Positions 41,645 through 49,312 of a stretch of DNA of 64,000 nucleotides are shown in pieces. The first letter of the stretch is position 1. Every line of letters begins with the position of its first letter. Origin of the DNA: Prado023 sp964418695. GTDB lineage: Bacteria; Actinomycetota; Actinomycetes; S36-B12; CAIYMF01. Location: the NCBI GenBank assembly GCA_964418695.1, contig CAYQMN010000013.1, positions 1-64,000 of the forward strand, written 5' to 3'. Under the pieces are notes generated by a model. That model saw only the letters and a program-made list of their open reading frames with translations. It did no database searches and had not been told where the DNA came from. The translations under genes and the position numbers were made by a program.

Positions 41645-43123
41645 TTACCCCTTGCCCTTGAGGGCTCGGCGCAGGGCGGCGTTGACGTGCTCCAGGACCT
41701 CCAGGCGCGCGGTGAACTTGTCGTTGGCCGGGATCACATGCCAGGGCGAGTCCGGCGAGCTCGTGCGCCGGACCATGTCGTCGACGGCCAGCACGTAGTC
41801 GTCCCACTTCTCCCGATTGCGGTAGTCCTCGTCGGTGATCTTGTGCACCTTCTCCGGGGTCTGCTCGCGCGCCTGGAACCGGGCCAGCTGCTCGTCGGAG
41901 GAGATGTGCAGCCAGAACTTCGCGACCACGATGCCGTGCTCGGTCAGCTGGTCCTCGAAGTCGTTGATCTCCCCGTATGCCCGCTGCCACTCCCACTCGG
42001 TGGCGAACCCCTCGATGCGCTCGACCAGCACCCGGCCGTACCAGGTGCGGTCGTAGAGGACGAACTGCCCGGCCCGGGGCAGGTCGCGCCAGAACCGCCA
42101 CAGGTAGTGGTAGCGCAGCTCGTCATGGGTGGGGGCCGCGGTCGAGATCACCCGGTAGTCGCCGGCCTCCAGGGCCTGGGTGATCCGCCGGATCGCTCCC
42201 CCCTTGCCGGCCGCGTCCCAGCCCTCGAAGGCCAGCACCGTGGGCACGCCGGCGCGCCGGGCCTTGAGCGCGAGCCGGTGCAGGTCGCGCTGCAGCATGT
42301 TCAGGTCGCGCTCGTAGGTCTTCTTGGGGGTCCGCCGTTCCAGGTCCACGGCGTCCAGCACGGTGACGCTCTCGGCCGGTGCGCTGAGCACCTCGGGCGG
42401 CGAGGGTGGGGCGGCCGGCCGGCCCGCGAGCCGCGTGGTCAGGGCGCTCAGGATCGTGCGGCCGACCGCCACGTCGCGGTACCGGGTGTCCGTGGACTCC
42501 ACGATCGTCCACGGGGAGCCGTCCACCGCCGTGCGGCGCAGCAGCCGCTCGACCTTGGGCAGGTTCTCGTCGAGCCTCTCCAGCACCTGCCAGTCGCTGG
42601 TGTCGACCCGCCAGCCGTCGTCGTCGTCCTTGGCCTTGCGGATCCGGCGGCGCTGCTCCTCGGCGGGCGTGTGCAGGTAGATCTTGATGATGAGCATGCC
42701 GTCGTTGATCAGATCCGTCTGCAGCTCGGCCAGGTGGTCGACCGCCCGCTCGTAGGCGCTGTCGCTGAGGTGGTGGGACAGGTTCTCCTGGAGCAGGCGC
42801 ATGATGCCGCCGGCCATCATCGTGGTGGCGCCCTTGGGCGGCAGGTCGCGCCACACCCGCCAGTTGCGGGGGCGCATCGCCTCCTCCTCGGTGGACCGGC
42901 CCATCACCACTGTGCGGATGTAGCGGGCGTCCATCCACTCGTTGATCCGGTTGACCACCGCGTTGGCCGCCACCCGGTCGTCGCCGGCGACGAACAGCAG
43001 GACGCCGAAGTCGGCTTTGCGCAGCTTGTACTGGGCGTTGATGAGGTCCACGCGCAGCTGGGGCACGGTGGCCTTGAAGTCCGCTTTGGACAGGCGGTTG
43101 CCGACGACGGACTCGGTGATCAT
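41645..43123 (-). CDS. pap: Polyphosphate:AMP phosphotransferase (class II PPK2)
   Basis: 492 residues in two PPK2 domains. The second has an intact Walker A (FEGWDAAGKGGAIRRI), the lid with YDRTWYGRVLVERIEGF and a C-terminal DDYLAVD-like motif (DDYVLAVDDMV). The first has lost it (VAGDDRVAANAVVNRI), as expected for class II enzymes that make ADP from AMP and polyphosphate. AGGAG lies 6 bases before the ATG. It converges with the transferase gene before it. Confidence 0.92.
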   Translation of the reverse strand: MITESVVGNRLSKADFKATVPQLRVDLINAQYKLRKADFGVLLFVAGDDRVAANAVVNRINEWMDARYIRTVVMGRSTEEEAMRPRNWRVWRDLPPKGATTMMAGGIMRLLQENLSHHLSDSAYERAVDHLAELQTDLINDGMLIIKIYLHTPAEEQRRRIRKAKDDDDGWRVDTSDWQVLERLDENLPKVERLLRRTAVDGSPWTIVESTDTRYRDVAVGRTILSALTTRLAGRPAAPPSPPEVLSAPAESVTVLDAVDLERRTPKKTYERDLNMLQRDLHRLALKARRAGVPTVLAFEGWDAAGKGGAIRRITQALEAGDYRVISTAAPTHDELRYHYLWRFWRDLPRAGQFVLYDRTWYGRVLVERIEGFATEWEWQRAYGEINDFEDQLTEHGIVVAKFWLHISSDEQLARFQAREQTPEKVHKITDEDYRNREKWDDYVLAVDDMVRRTSSPDSPWHVIPANDKFTARLEVLEHVNAALRRALKGKG

Positions 43124-43270
43124 GGTGGGCTCCTGCCGGTGTGACGTGCTGGGAAAGTAGCGCCCGAGTGCGCCTCAGTGCGCGGCCACGGGCCTGACCC
43201 GCGCCGCGGTCCCTCGCCGGGTCGGGACGGCGCGCCGCCCGACGCGGGAGGTCCGGCCTACTCTGGGCCC

Positions 43271-44377
43271 ATGCCCGGAGTGCGCTGGCCCTCGACGCTC
43301 GGGGGGAGGCATGCCCGCGAGGACCGGACCCAGGTGCTGGACCGGGCCCCCGGCGCGCCCGGCGCGGACCCCGCCGCGGGCACCCGGGTCCTCCCGGTCG
43401 ATCCCGCGACCCCGCCGGTCCCGGTCGCAGCGCCGGCCTCCCCGGCTGCACCCCCGCCCACTGCCCAGACCCCGCCCGCGCCCGATCCGGCGGCGCCGAC
43501 CACGCTGCTGGCCGGCCGTCGCCTGCGGGGACAGGACACCGCCGAGCCCACGCCACCCCTGCTGACCCGCGTGGAGGCGGCCGAGGTCGGCCTCTACGTC
43601 GGGGGCGTCCTGATGGCCCTGGCGGTGCTCCTGCAGGCCGCGCGCGGCTGGCAGGGGACGGCGGACTGGGTCCAGGCCGTCTCGCTCGGGCTGACCTCCT
43701 TCGTGCTGCTGGCGACTGGGTTCTTCGTGCGGCTGCCCTGGTCGCGCACGCTCGGGCCGCAGCGGCGCCGGGCGATCTCGGTGCTGCTGGTCAGCGGGGC
43801 GGGGTTCGCCCTGATCGGCATCGGGGCGGCGGCTGACGTGCGCCGTGGCGCCGCGCAGGCCCTGCTGCTCGCGCATGTCGTGATCGCCGTGCTCACCATG
43901 GTCCTGGTCTGCCGGATCGCGCGGACTCCGGCGTCGGAGTCGGGCGTGCTGGCCGCGTCGGTGTGGGGGGTCTGGGTGCTGGCGCCGGCTGGGGCGGGCT
44001 GCTGGCTGGGCCTGGCCGCCCTGGGCATGGCGTGGGTGCTCCTGGGCACGCGCTGGGCGCAGGGACCACACACGGCGCGGGTCACCGGCACGCTGCTCGC
44101 GCTGTGCGCGGCCGTGGGCCTGGCGCAGGGGGAGTGGAAGTGGGCGGTGGCGCTGGTCCTGGCCGGGCTGAGCGTGACCGGGCTGGTGATGTTCGTGCGG
44201 GGCGGGCCCAACCACTGGCTGGCGCTGGGTGCGGCCAGCGCGACGGCGCTGGCCGGGTCGATCACCGGGGGTCAGGGCCCGCTGCTGGCCCTGGCGGTCG
44301 GCGGGCTGGCCACGATGCTGGTCTCGGGGATCGCGCTGCGCTCGGCGACCCGATCCACCGGCCGGCCCGCACGCTAG
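43271..44377 (+). CDS. Integral membrane protein with disordered N-terminus
   Basis: 368 residues. The first 95 residues are Pro/Ala-rich and probably cytosolic. Eight to ten membrane helices follow (for example VGLYVGGVLMALAVLLQAA, AISVLLVSGAGFALIGIGA). There are no charged transport motifs. TACTCT lies 6 bases before the ATG, so the message is leaderless. It resembles uncharacterised actinobacterial multi-pass proteins; function unknown. Confidence 0.7.
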   Translation: MPGVRWPSTLGGRHAREDRTQVLDRAPGAPGADPAAGTRVLPVDPATPPVPVAAPASPAAPPPTAQTPPAPDPAAPTTLLAGRRLRGQDTAEPTPPLLTRVEAAEVGLYVGGVLMALAVLLQAARGWQGTADWVQAVSLGLTSFVLLATGFFVRLPWSRTLGPQRRRAISVLLVSGAGFALIGIGAAADVRRGAAQALLLAHVVIAVLTMVLVCRIARTPASESGVLAASVWGVWVLAPAGAGCWLGLAALGMAWVLLGTRWAQGPHTARVTGTLLALCAAVGLAQGEWKWAVALVLAGLSVTGLVMFVRGGPNHWLALGAASATALAGSITGGQGPLLALAVGGLATMLVSGIALRSATRSTGRPAR

Positions 44378-44512
44378 CGCCGAGCCGGGCTCGTCCACCC
44401 GCTGGCCGTGGGACGCGCCGGAACTCCGGCCTCCCCGGTGAAGGAGCCGGGCGTCCGGTCGTCCGTCGGGCGTAGCCTCGGAGATCCTGAGCCCTTCTCC
44501 GAAGGAGTGTCC

Positions 44513-45025
44513 GTGGCCCTCAACGCGTATCTCGACCTGGTCGGCGTCCAGCAGGGTCGGATCAAGGGCTCCGTCACCCAGAAGGGACGCGAGGGCCTGA
44601 TCCAGGTGATCGCGGTGAACCATGGGATCCAGGCGCCGCGGGACGCGGTCTCGGGCCTGGCGACCGGGAAGCGCCAGCACGGTCCACTCGTCCTCACCAA
44701 GGAGGTGGACAAGGCCACCGTGCCGCTGCGCCGCATGCTGGTCGACCACGAGCTGGCCTCCTCGTGGGAGCTCAAGCTCTGGTTCCCGGCCGCCATCGGA
44801 GCCGCCGGGGCCGGGGTGGGTCAGGAGAAGCAGCTCCTCACCATCCGGCTGACCGATGCCGCGATCGCGTCGATCGACCTCCAGCTGCCAAACACCAAGG
44901 ACCCCGACCTGGTCACGCTCCAGCCGTTCGAGGAGGTCGCGTTCGCGTACGTGGGGATCGAGTGGATCTGGACCGACGGCGGTGTCACGGCCAGCGACGC
45001 CCTCACTCCGGGAGGTCTGCCCTAG
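44513..45025 (+). CDS. hcp: Hcp-family (type VI secretion tube-like) protein
   Basis: 170 residues. MALNAYLDLVGVQQGRIKGS, VTQKGREGLIQVIAVNHGI, GLATGKRQHGPLVLTKEVDK and FAYVGIEWIWTDGGVTASD align with the whole length of Hcp1-type tube proteins, with an extra Gly/Ala loop (AIGAAGAGVGQEK) before the last strands. GAAGGAG lies 5 bases before the GTG; TAGCCT at 44473 may be its -10 box. No sheath, baseplate, VgrG or TssM genes are near, so it is an orphan Hcp in a Gram-positive genome. Its role is unclear. Confidence 0.85.
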   Translation: MALNAYLDLVGVQQGRIKGSVTQKGREGLIQVIAVNHGIQAPRDAVSGLATGKRQHGPLVLTKEVDKATVPLRRMLVDHELASSWELKLWFPAAIGAAGAGVGQEKQLLTIRLTDAAIASIDLQLPNTKDPDLVTLQPFEEVAFAYVGIEWIWTDGGVTASDALTPGGLP

Positions 45026-45034
45026 GGAGCCGCC

Positions 45035-45088
45035 GACGCACCCATCAGCCCCCGAACCCTGGTGGGTCCGGGGGCTGATGGGTGCGTC
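45035..45088. terminator. Strong bidirectional terminator between hcp and csp
   Basis: A 25-bp stem with a single mismatch (GACGCACCCATCAGCCCCCG and onward, 45035-45059, against 45064-45088) and a 4-base TGGT loop. It sits between two convergent genes and starts ten bases after the hcp stop. Confidence 0.85.
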
Positions 45089-45100
45089 AGTCTGGGTGCC

Positions 45101-45304
45101 TCAGAGGGGGCGGACCTGGTCGGCCTGCGGGCCCTTCTGCCCCTGGGTCACCTCGAACTCAACCCGCTGCTCCTCCTCGAGCGACCGGTAGCCGTTCGTC
45201 TGGATCGCGCTGTAGTGGACGAAGACGTCTGCGGAGCCGTCGTCGGGGGCGATGAAGCCGTACCCCTTCTCGGCGTTGAACCACTTGACGGTGCCTTGTG
45301 CCAT
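45101..45304 (-). CDS. Cold shock protein CspA family
   Basis: 67 residues, MAQGTVKWFNAEKGYGFI, with the RNP1 (KGYGFI) and RNP2 (VFVHYSAI) motifs complete. It binds single-stranded RNA and DNA as an RNA chaperone. There is no close ribosome site (GGAG at 11 bases); the long gap to the next gene (45305-45550) suggests an extended 5' untranslated region of the type that regulates csp genes. Which paralogue it is cannot be told. Confidence 0.97.
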   Translation of the reverse strand: MAQGTVKWFNAEKGYGFIAPDDGSADVFVHYSAIQTNGYRSLEEEQRVEFEVTQGQKGPQADQVRPL

Positions 45305-45550
45305 GGTGCTGTGTGCTCCTGTACTTCTGTGGGTGTGAACCGCTGACGACGTCGTGCGTCCAACAGCCAGCACACCGTACCTCAGCACGGCGCGGATTCC
45401 GGCATGTGAGCGCGCCGAAATCTCGAGGCATTTCCGCGGAACGGCCGATGAGTCTGGGATTCGGCGCCCATCCCGGCGGCTCAAGCGAAGGCTGCGGGCG
45501 GCCGCACGGGCGCGGGCAGCGGCCCGGGGCGGTCGCCTAGGCTGCCTCGC

Positions 45551-46690
45551 GTGCTCATCCGACACTTGACGATCGGCGGCCTGCGCTCCTTCCCGGCGCA
45601 GCCCCAGCGGGTCGATCTGGCCCCGCTCACTCTGGTCTTCGGGCCCAATTCGGCCGGGAAGTCCTCGCTGCTCTCGGTGCTGCCGATGCTGGAGCAGACC
45701 GCGTCGCGGCCCGACGTGCTGACCATGTCCGGCGATCTGGTCGAGGGCGGCTCGTTCCGGATGGCGGTGCACCGCCACGACATCGACGCGCCGATGACCC
45801 TGGGGTTCGGCTGGACCTCGGCGGCTGGCGTGCCGCGCGAGGCCGCGATCGCGTTCCGCTGGGACCCGCAGCGCCGCACCGCGGTCCGTGCGCGCACCTG
45901 GCTCACCGATGGCGAGGAATCCGGGGAGCTGGTGGGTGGCCGACCGTGGGGCGACCAGCCCGGGGTGGCTCTGCATCGGCGGGTCTCCCCGGAGTTCTGG
46001 GGGACGCTGGACCACGTCCACTTCGTCGGGCCGATCCGGGCGCGGATCGAGCGGGCCACCATGGTGGGCCAGACCGGCGGGCAGTACGTCGGCCCGGCCG
46101 GTGAGGCGATGGGGGCGATCCTGCACGCGGACCCCGATCTGCTGGCCCAGGTGAACGCCTGGTGCGACCGGCTCGGCGTCGGATATCGCGTCCGCATGCT
46201 GGACATCGGCACCCAGGAGGTGGTGCAGGTCGCCGGCGAGTTCGCGGTGCTCGCCCTGGAGGACGTGCGTCACGACCCGCCGGTGCTGGTCTCCTCGCGC
46301 AGCGTCGGGTACGGGATCGGCCAGCTGCTGCCGATCATCACCCAGTGCCTGCTCACCGACGAGGACCTGATCCTGGTCGAGCAGCCCGAGGTCCACCTGC
46401 ACCCACGCCTGCAGGCGGCGGTCGGCGACCTGTTCGTGGACACCGTGCGCCAGGGCCGCGCCCAGCTGCTGGTCGAGACGCACTCCGAGCATCTGGTCCT
46501 GCGTCTGCTGCGGCGGGTCCGCGAGGGCACGCTGGCTCCCGACGAGCTGGCGATCCTCTACGTCGACCTGGATGACCAGGGCGGGGCGTTCGTGCGCCGG
46601 CTGGACGTCGATGACGAGGGTGACCTGGTCGACGGCTGGCCCGGCGGGTTCTTCGACGAGCGGCTGGCCGACGTGCTGGGCGGTCGCTGA
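45551..46690 (+). CDS. OLD/RecF-like AAA ATPase (DUF3696 type), first gene of a pair
   Basis: 379 residues. Walker A LVFGPNSAGKSSLLSVL (Lys37, Ser38), signature-like SRSVGYGIGQLLPII (about 249-263), Walker B LILVEQPEVHLHPRLQA (about 273-289) and H-loop QLLVETHSEHLVLRLL (about 305-320). This is the ABC-type ATPase core of OLD and many defence ATPases, without a TOPRIM domain. TAGGCT lies 7 bases before the GTG. Its TGA shares one base with the ATG of the partner gene, so the two proteins are made together. Similar ATPases gate effectors in several anti-phage systems; that role is inferred. Confidence 0.85.
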   Translation: MLIRHLTIGGLRSFPAQPQRVDLAPLTLVFGPNSAGKSSLLSVLPMLEQTASRPDVLTMSGDLVEGGSFRMAVHRHDIDAPMTLGFGWTSAAGVPREAAIAFRWDPQRRTAVRARTWLTDGEESGELVGGRPWGDQPGVALHRRVSPEFWGTLDHVHFVGPIRARIERATMVGQTGGQYVGPAGEAMGAILHADPDLLAQVNAWCDRLGVGYRVRMLDIGTQEVVQVAGEFAVLALEDVRHDPPVLVSSRSVGYGIGQLLPIITQCLLTDEDLILVEQPEVHLHPRLQAAVGDLFVDTVRQGRAQLLVETHSEHLVLRLLRRVREGTLAPDELAILYVDLDDQGGAFVRRLDVDDEGDLVDGWPGGFFDERLADVLGGR

Positions 46691-47844
46691 TGGCCCAGCC
46701 CCCCGCCACGCCGCCCGGGCAGCCGCCCCCGCCCGCCGCGCCGCCGCGCCGTGCGGTGTTCGGGGTGTCCATCTCGGCCGACGCCCTGGGCGACCGGTCC
46801 GAGGACCCGGCGCTGCGCCGGGCGATCCACGAGGACCTGCTCGAGGACCTCGCGGTGCACGGGCGGCTGGTGTTCACCTCCCAGCACCATCTGGACCTGT
46901 TCGTCGCCGCGGTCGCCGCGCTGCCCACCTCGCTGGCCAAGTCCTGGGAGGCGGTGCTGTCCAGTCGCAAGGTGCAGGTGGGGATCGCCCGCCCGCCGCT
47001 GGACGAGTCGCTGGGCAACCTGCTGGACCCCGAGCTCATCGAGGCCGAGCTGGCCGACGACCTGGAGCTGATCCTGGTGGAGGCCGACCAGGCCGAGCTG
47101 CTGGGCGTGGCTGCCGACGAGTTCTCCTCGACCACTCCGTCCGGGCTGGTCGAGATCGGCCGGATCACGACCGCCGGGCGCACGGTGGTGCTCAAGGCGG
47201 CTCGCGAGGTCCTGGACGCGCCGCTGCGCGAGGGGGTCAACCGGGAGGTCGAGTGGACCCAGCGGTTCGGCCCGCTGTGCGAGGGCGCCAAGCCGCTGGT
47301 CATCTACGACAAGTTCGTCGGTCAGCAGACCGTGCGGCGCTACCTGTACGGCGCGGGCAGCGGCGACGGGCTGACGTGGTTCCTGGCCCGGGTCGGCATG
47401 GTGCCCGGGCGGCGGGTCCGGATCATCACGGCGATCACCGACGCGGCCGAGCGCGGCCAGCGCTTCGACGAGGAGGCGATGGTCGCGGCGTTCCACCGGC
47501 TGCTCGCGTCGATGGCCGACCGGGACCTGCGGCTGGACCTGGTGCTCGTGCCGGAGAAGGTGCGCGGTGGTGGCGGTGCGGGTGCGGGCGGTCGCGGGGG
47601 CGGTGCGGGGGCCGGCCGGGGTGGCGGTGCCGGCCGAGGGGTCGAGCGGTTCGGCCACGACCGGCACCTGCGCTTCGGCGAGCGGGCCGCGCTCGCGCTG
47701 GGCGCGGGGATGCAGTCGTTCGCCACGGCCACGTTCCGCGAGACGGTCACGGTCGCCCGGCTGCCAGTCCAGGACGCCAAGGCCCGCGAGGAGCGCGCGA
47801 TCAAGTCCGCGGTCCGCCCTCCACCAGGCGGCTGGCTCGGCTGA
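46690..47844 (+). CDS. Partner of the AAA ATPase with PLD/MIT_C-like C-terminus
   Basis: 384 residues. After a Pro-rich start (1-25) comes an alpha/beta region (AIHEDLLEDLAVHGRLVFTS, FVAAVAALPTSLAKSWEAVL). The C-terminal half has KPLVIYDKFVGQQTVRRYLY, RVRIITAITDAAERG and FGHDRHLRFGERAALALGAG, close in pattern to the His-Asp-Arg strand and Gly loop of MIT_C/phospholipase-D-like folds. A 28-residue Gly-rich insertion (about 294-321) lies just before that strand. There is only one HxD-like motif, so it may be a binding domain, a half-site nuclease or an inactive relative. Coupled by TGATG to the ATPase. Confidence 0.7.
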   Translation: MAQPPATPPGQPPPPAAPPRRAVFGVSISADALGDRSEDPALRRAIHEDLLEDLAVHGRLVFTSQHHLDLFVAAVAALPTSLAKSWEAVLSSRKVQVGIARPPLDESLGNLLDPELIEAELADDLELILVEADQAELLGVAADEFSSTTPSGLVEIGRITTAGRTVVLKAAREVLDAPLREGVNREVEWTQRFGPLCEGAKPLVIYDKFVGQQTVRRYLYGAGSGDGLTWFLARVGMVPGRRVRIITAITDAAERGQRFDEEAMVAAFHRLLASMADRDLRLDLVLVPEKVRGGGGAGAGGRGGGAGAGRGGGAGRGVERFGHDRHLRFGERAALALGAGMQSFATATFRETVTVARLPVQDAKAREERAIKSAVRPPPGGWLG

Positions 47845-47946
47845 GCCCGCGGCGCCCTGCGCCCCGTCCCGTCCTCGGAGTCTGGTGGCTTTCGGTCGCC
47901 CGGGCAGGGCAGACTCATCAGGCCCGCGGGAGGGGCGCGGGCTACC

Positions 47947-49077
47947 TCAGCGGGCTACGGGGGTGCCGGCCGCCCACACGCCTGCGAGGTCGAGGTCGGC
48001 GGTGACGTGGCACAGGTCCGCCCGCGCACCGACGGCCAGGACGCCCCGGTCCGACAGGTCCAGCAGCCGGGCCGGGGTCGACGTGAGTGCGGCGAAGGCG
48101 TCGGCCGGGCTCATCCCCACCTGCTCGATGGCGAACTTGAGGGCGTGGTCGGTGGTCAGCGTCGAGCCGGCGATTGCCCCACCGTCGACCAGCCGGGCAA
48201 CCCCGTCGACGACCAGCACGGGCAGCTCGCCCAGCAGGTACTCGCCGTCCTCGCCCGCGGCGGCGGTCATCGCGTCGGTGACCATGACGATCCGGCCCTG
48301 CGCGGCCCGCTGGGCGAACGCCGCGGCGGCCGGGTGGACGTGCACGCCGTCCAGGATCAGCTCGACGGTGACGCGCTCATCCTCGGTCAGCGCCACGATC
48401 GGACCGGGCTCGCGGTGGTTCACCGGTCGCATCGCGTTGTAGAGGTGGGTGGCGACGGTGGCGCCCGCGTCGATCGCGGCGCGCACCTGGTCGTAGGTCG
48501 CGTTGGTGTGTCCGATCGCGGCGATCGCCCCGGCATCGGCGAACCGGCGGACCGCGTCGATCCCGTGCGGGTACTCCGGGGCCAGGGTCACCATCCGGAC
48601 GGTGCCCCGCCCGATCTTGATCAGCGAGTCGACCTCCGCGGGGTCGGGGTCGCGCAGGGTCGCCGGGTCGTGGGCGCCCTTGTACTCCATGGCGATCCAC
48701 GGGCCCTCGAGGTGGGTGCCGGCGATGATCCCCTGCTCGGTGAGCTCGGCCAGGGCGGCCACGTCGTGGGCCAGCGACTCGGGAGTCCCGGACACGAGGC
48801 TGGCGATGATCGTGGTGGTGCCGTGCTGGCGGTGGGCCGTGGCGAAGCGGGCGACCGCCTCGGGATCGCCACCGACGACGGTTGCGCCGCCGCCGCCGTG
48901 GGTGTGGATGTCGATGAACCCGGGGCTCAGGTAGCCGCCGCCGAGCTCGACGTCCGCCGGCCGCGGCGGGGCGCCTGTGCCGAGGGCGGCGATCGTCCCC
49001 CCGTCCACCTCCAGCCATCCGTTGTCGAGGATTCCCTCAGGGGAGACGAGCTGGGCGCCGGCGAGGATGAAGGTCAT
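47947..49077 (-). CDS. nagA: N-acetylglucosamine-6-phosphate deacetylase
   Basis: 376 residues of the amidohydrolase fold: SPGFIDIHTHGGGGATVV (metal-site HxH), GTHLEGPWIAMEYKGAHDPA, AIGHTNATYDQVRAAID and VTDAMTAAAGEDG. It converts GlcNAc-6-P to GlcN-6-P in wall recycling or chitin use. The ATG at 49077 was preferred; an in-frame ATG at 49086 is possible and no clear ribosome site separates them. No nagB or PTS gene is adjacent. Confidence 0.93.
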   Translation of the reverse strand: MTFILAGAQLVSPEGILDNGWLEVDGGTIAALGTGAPPRPADVELGGGYLSPGFIDIHTHGGGGATVVGGDPEAVARFATAHRQHGTTTIIASLVSGTPESLAHDVAALAELTEQGIIAGTHLEGPWIAMEYKGAHDPATLRDPDPAEVDSLIKIGRGTVRMVTLAPEYPHGIDAVRRFADAGAIAAIGHTNATYDQVRAAIDAGATVATHLYNAMRPVNHREPGPIVALTEDERVTVELILDGVHVHPAAAAFAQRAAQGRIVMVTDAMTAAAGEDGEYLLGELPVLVVDGVARLVDGGAIAGSTLTTDHALKFAIEQVGMSPADAFAALTSTPARLLDLSDRGVLAVGARADLCHVTADLDLAGVWAAGTPVAR

Positions 49078-49087
49078 GGGAGGCATC

Positions 49088-49255
49088 GTGCCGCGAAGCA
49101 GCCTGCCGCCGCGCGGTAGGCGTCGCGGAGCGGTCGCACAGGTTCCGTGCCGCGAAGCAGCCTGCCGCCGCGCGGTAGGCGTCGCGGAGCGGTCGCACAG
49201 GTTCCGTGCCGCGAAGCAGCCTGCCGCCGCGCGGTAGGCGTCGCGAAGCGGTCGC
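49088..49255. repeat. 59-bp tandem triplication with internal hairpin
   Basis: A 59-bp unit beginning GTGCCGCGAAGCAGCCTGCC starts at 49088, 49147 and 49206. The first two copies are essentially identical; the third has a change (GCGAAG for GCGGAG) and ends early at about 49255. Each unit holds a stem with GCCTGCCGC and GCGGTAGGC arms around CGC. The array fills most of the divergent gap between nagA and the protease-like gene. Confidence 0.93.
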
Positions 49256-49312
49256 GTGGAGCCGTGGCGGGGCGCCGCCGGGTGGTGGTGCCGTCACGTT
49301 ACGGTGTCCGGC

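Noticed and set aside
49088..49255. CRISPR-like array
   Set aside because: The three units are contiguous 59-bp tandem repeats without unique spacers, and no cas gene is near.
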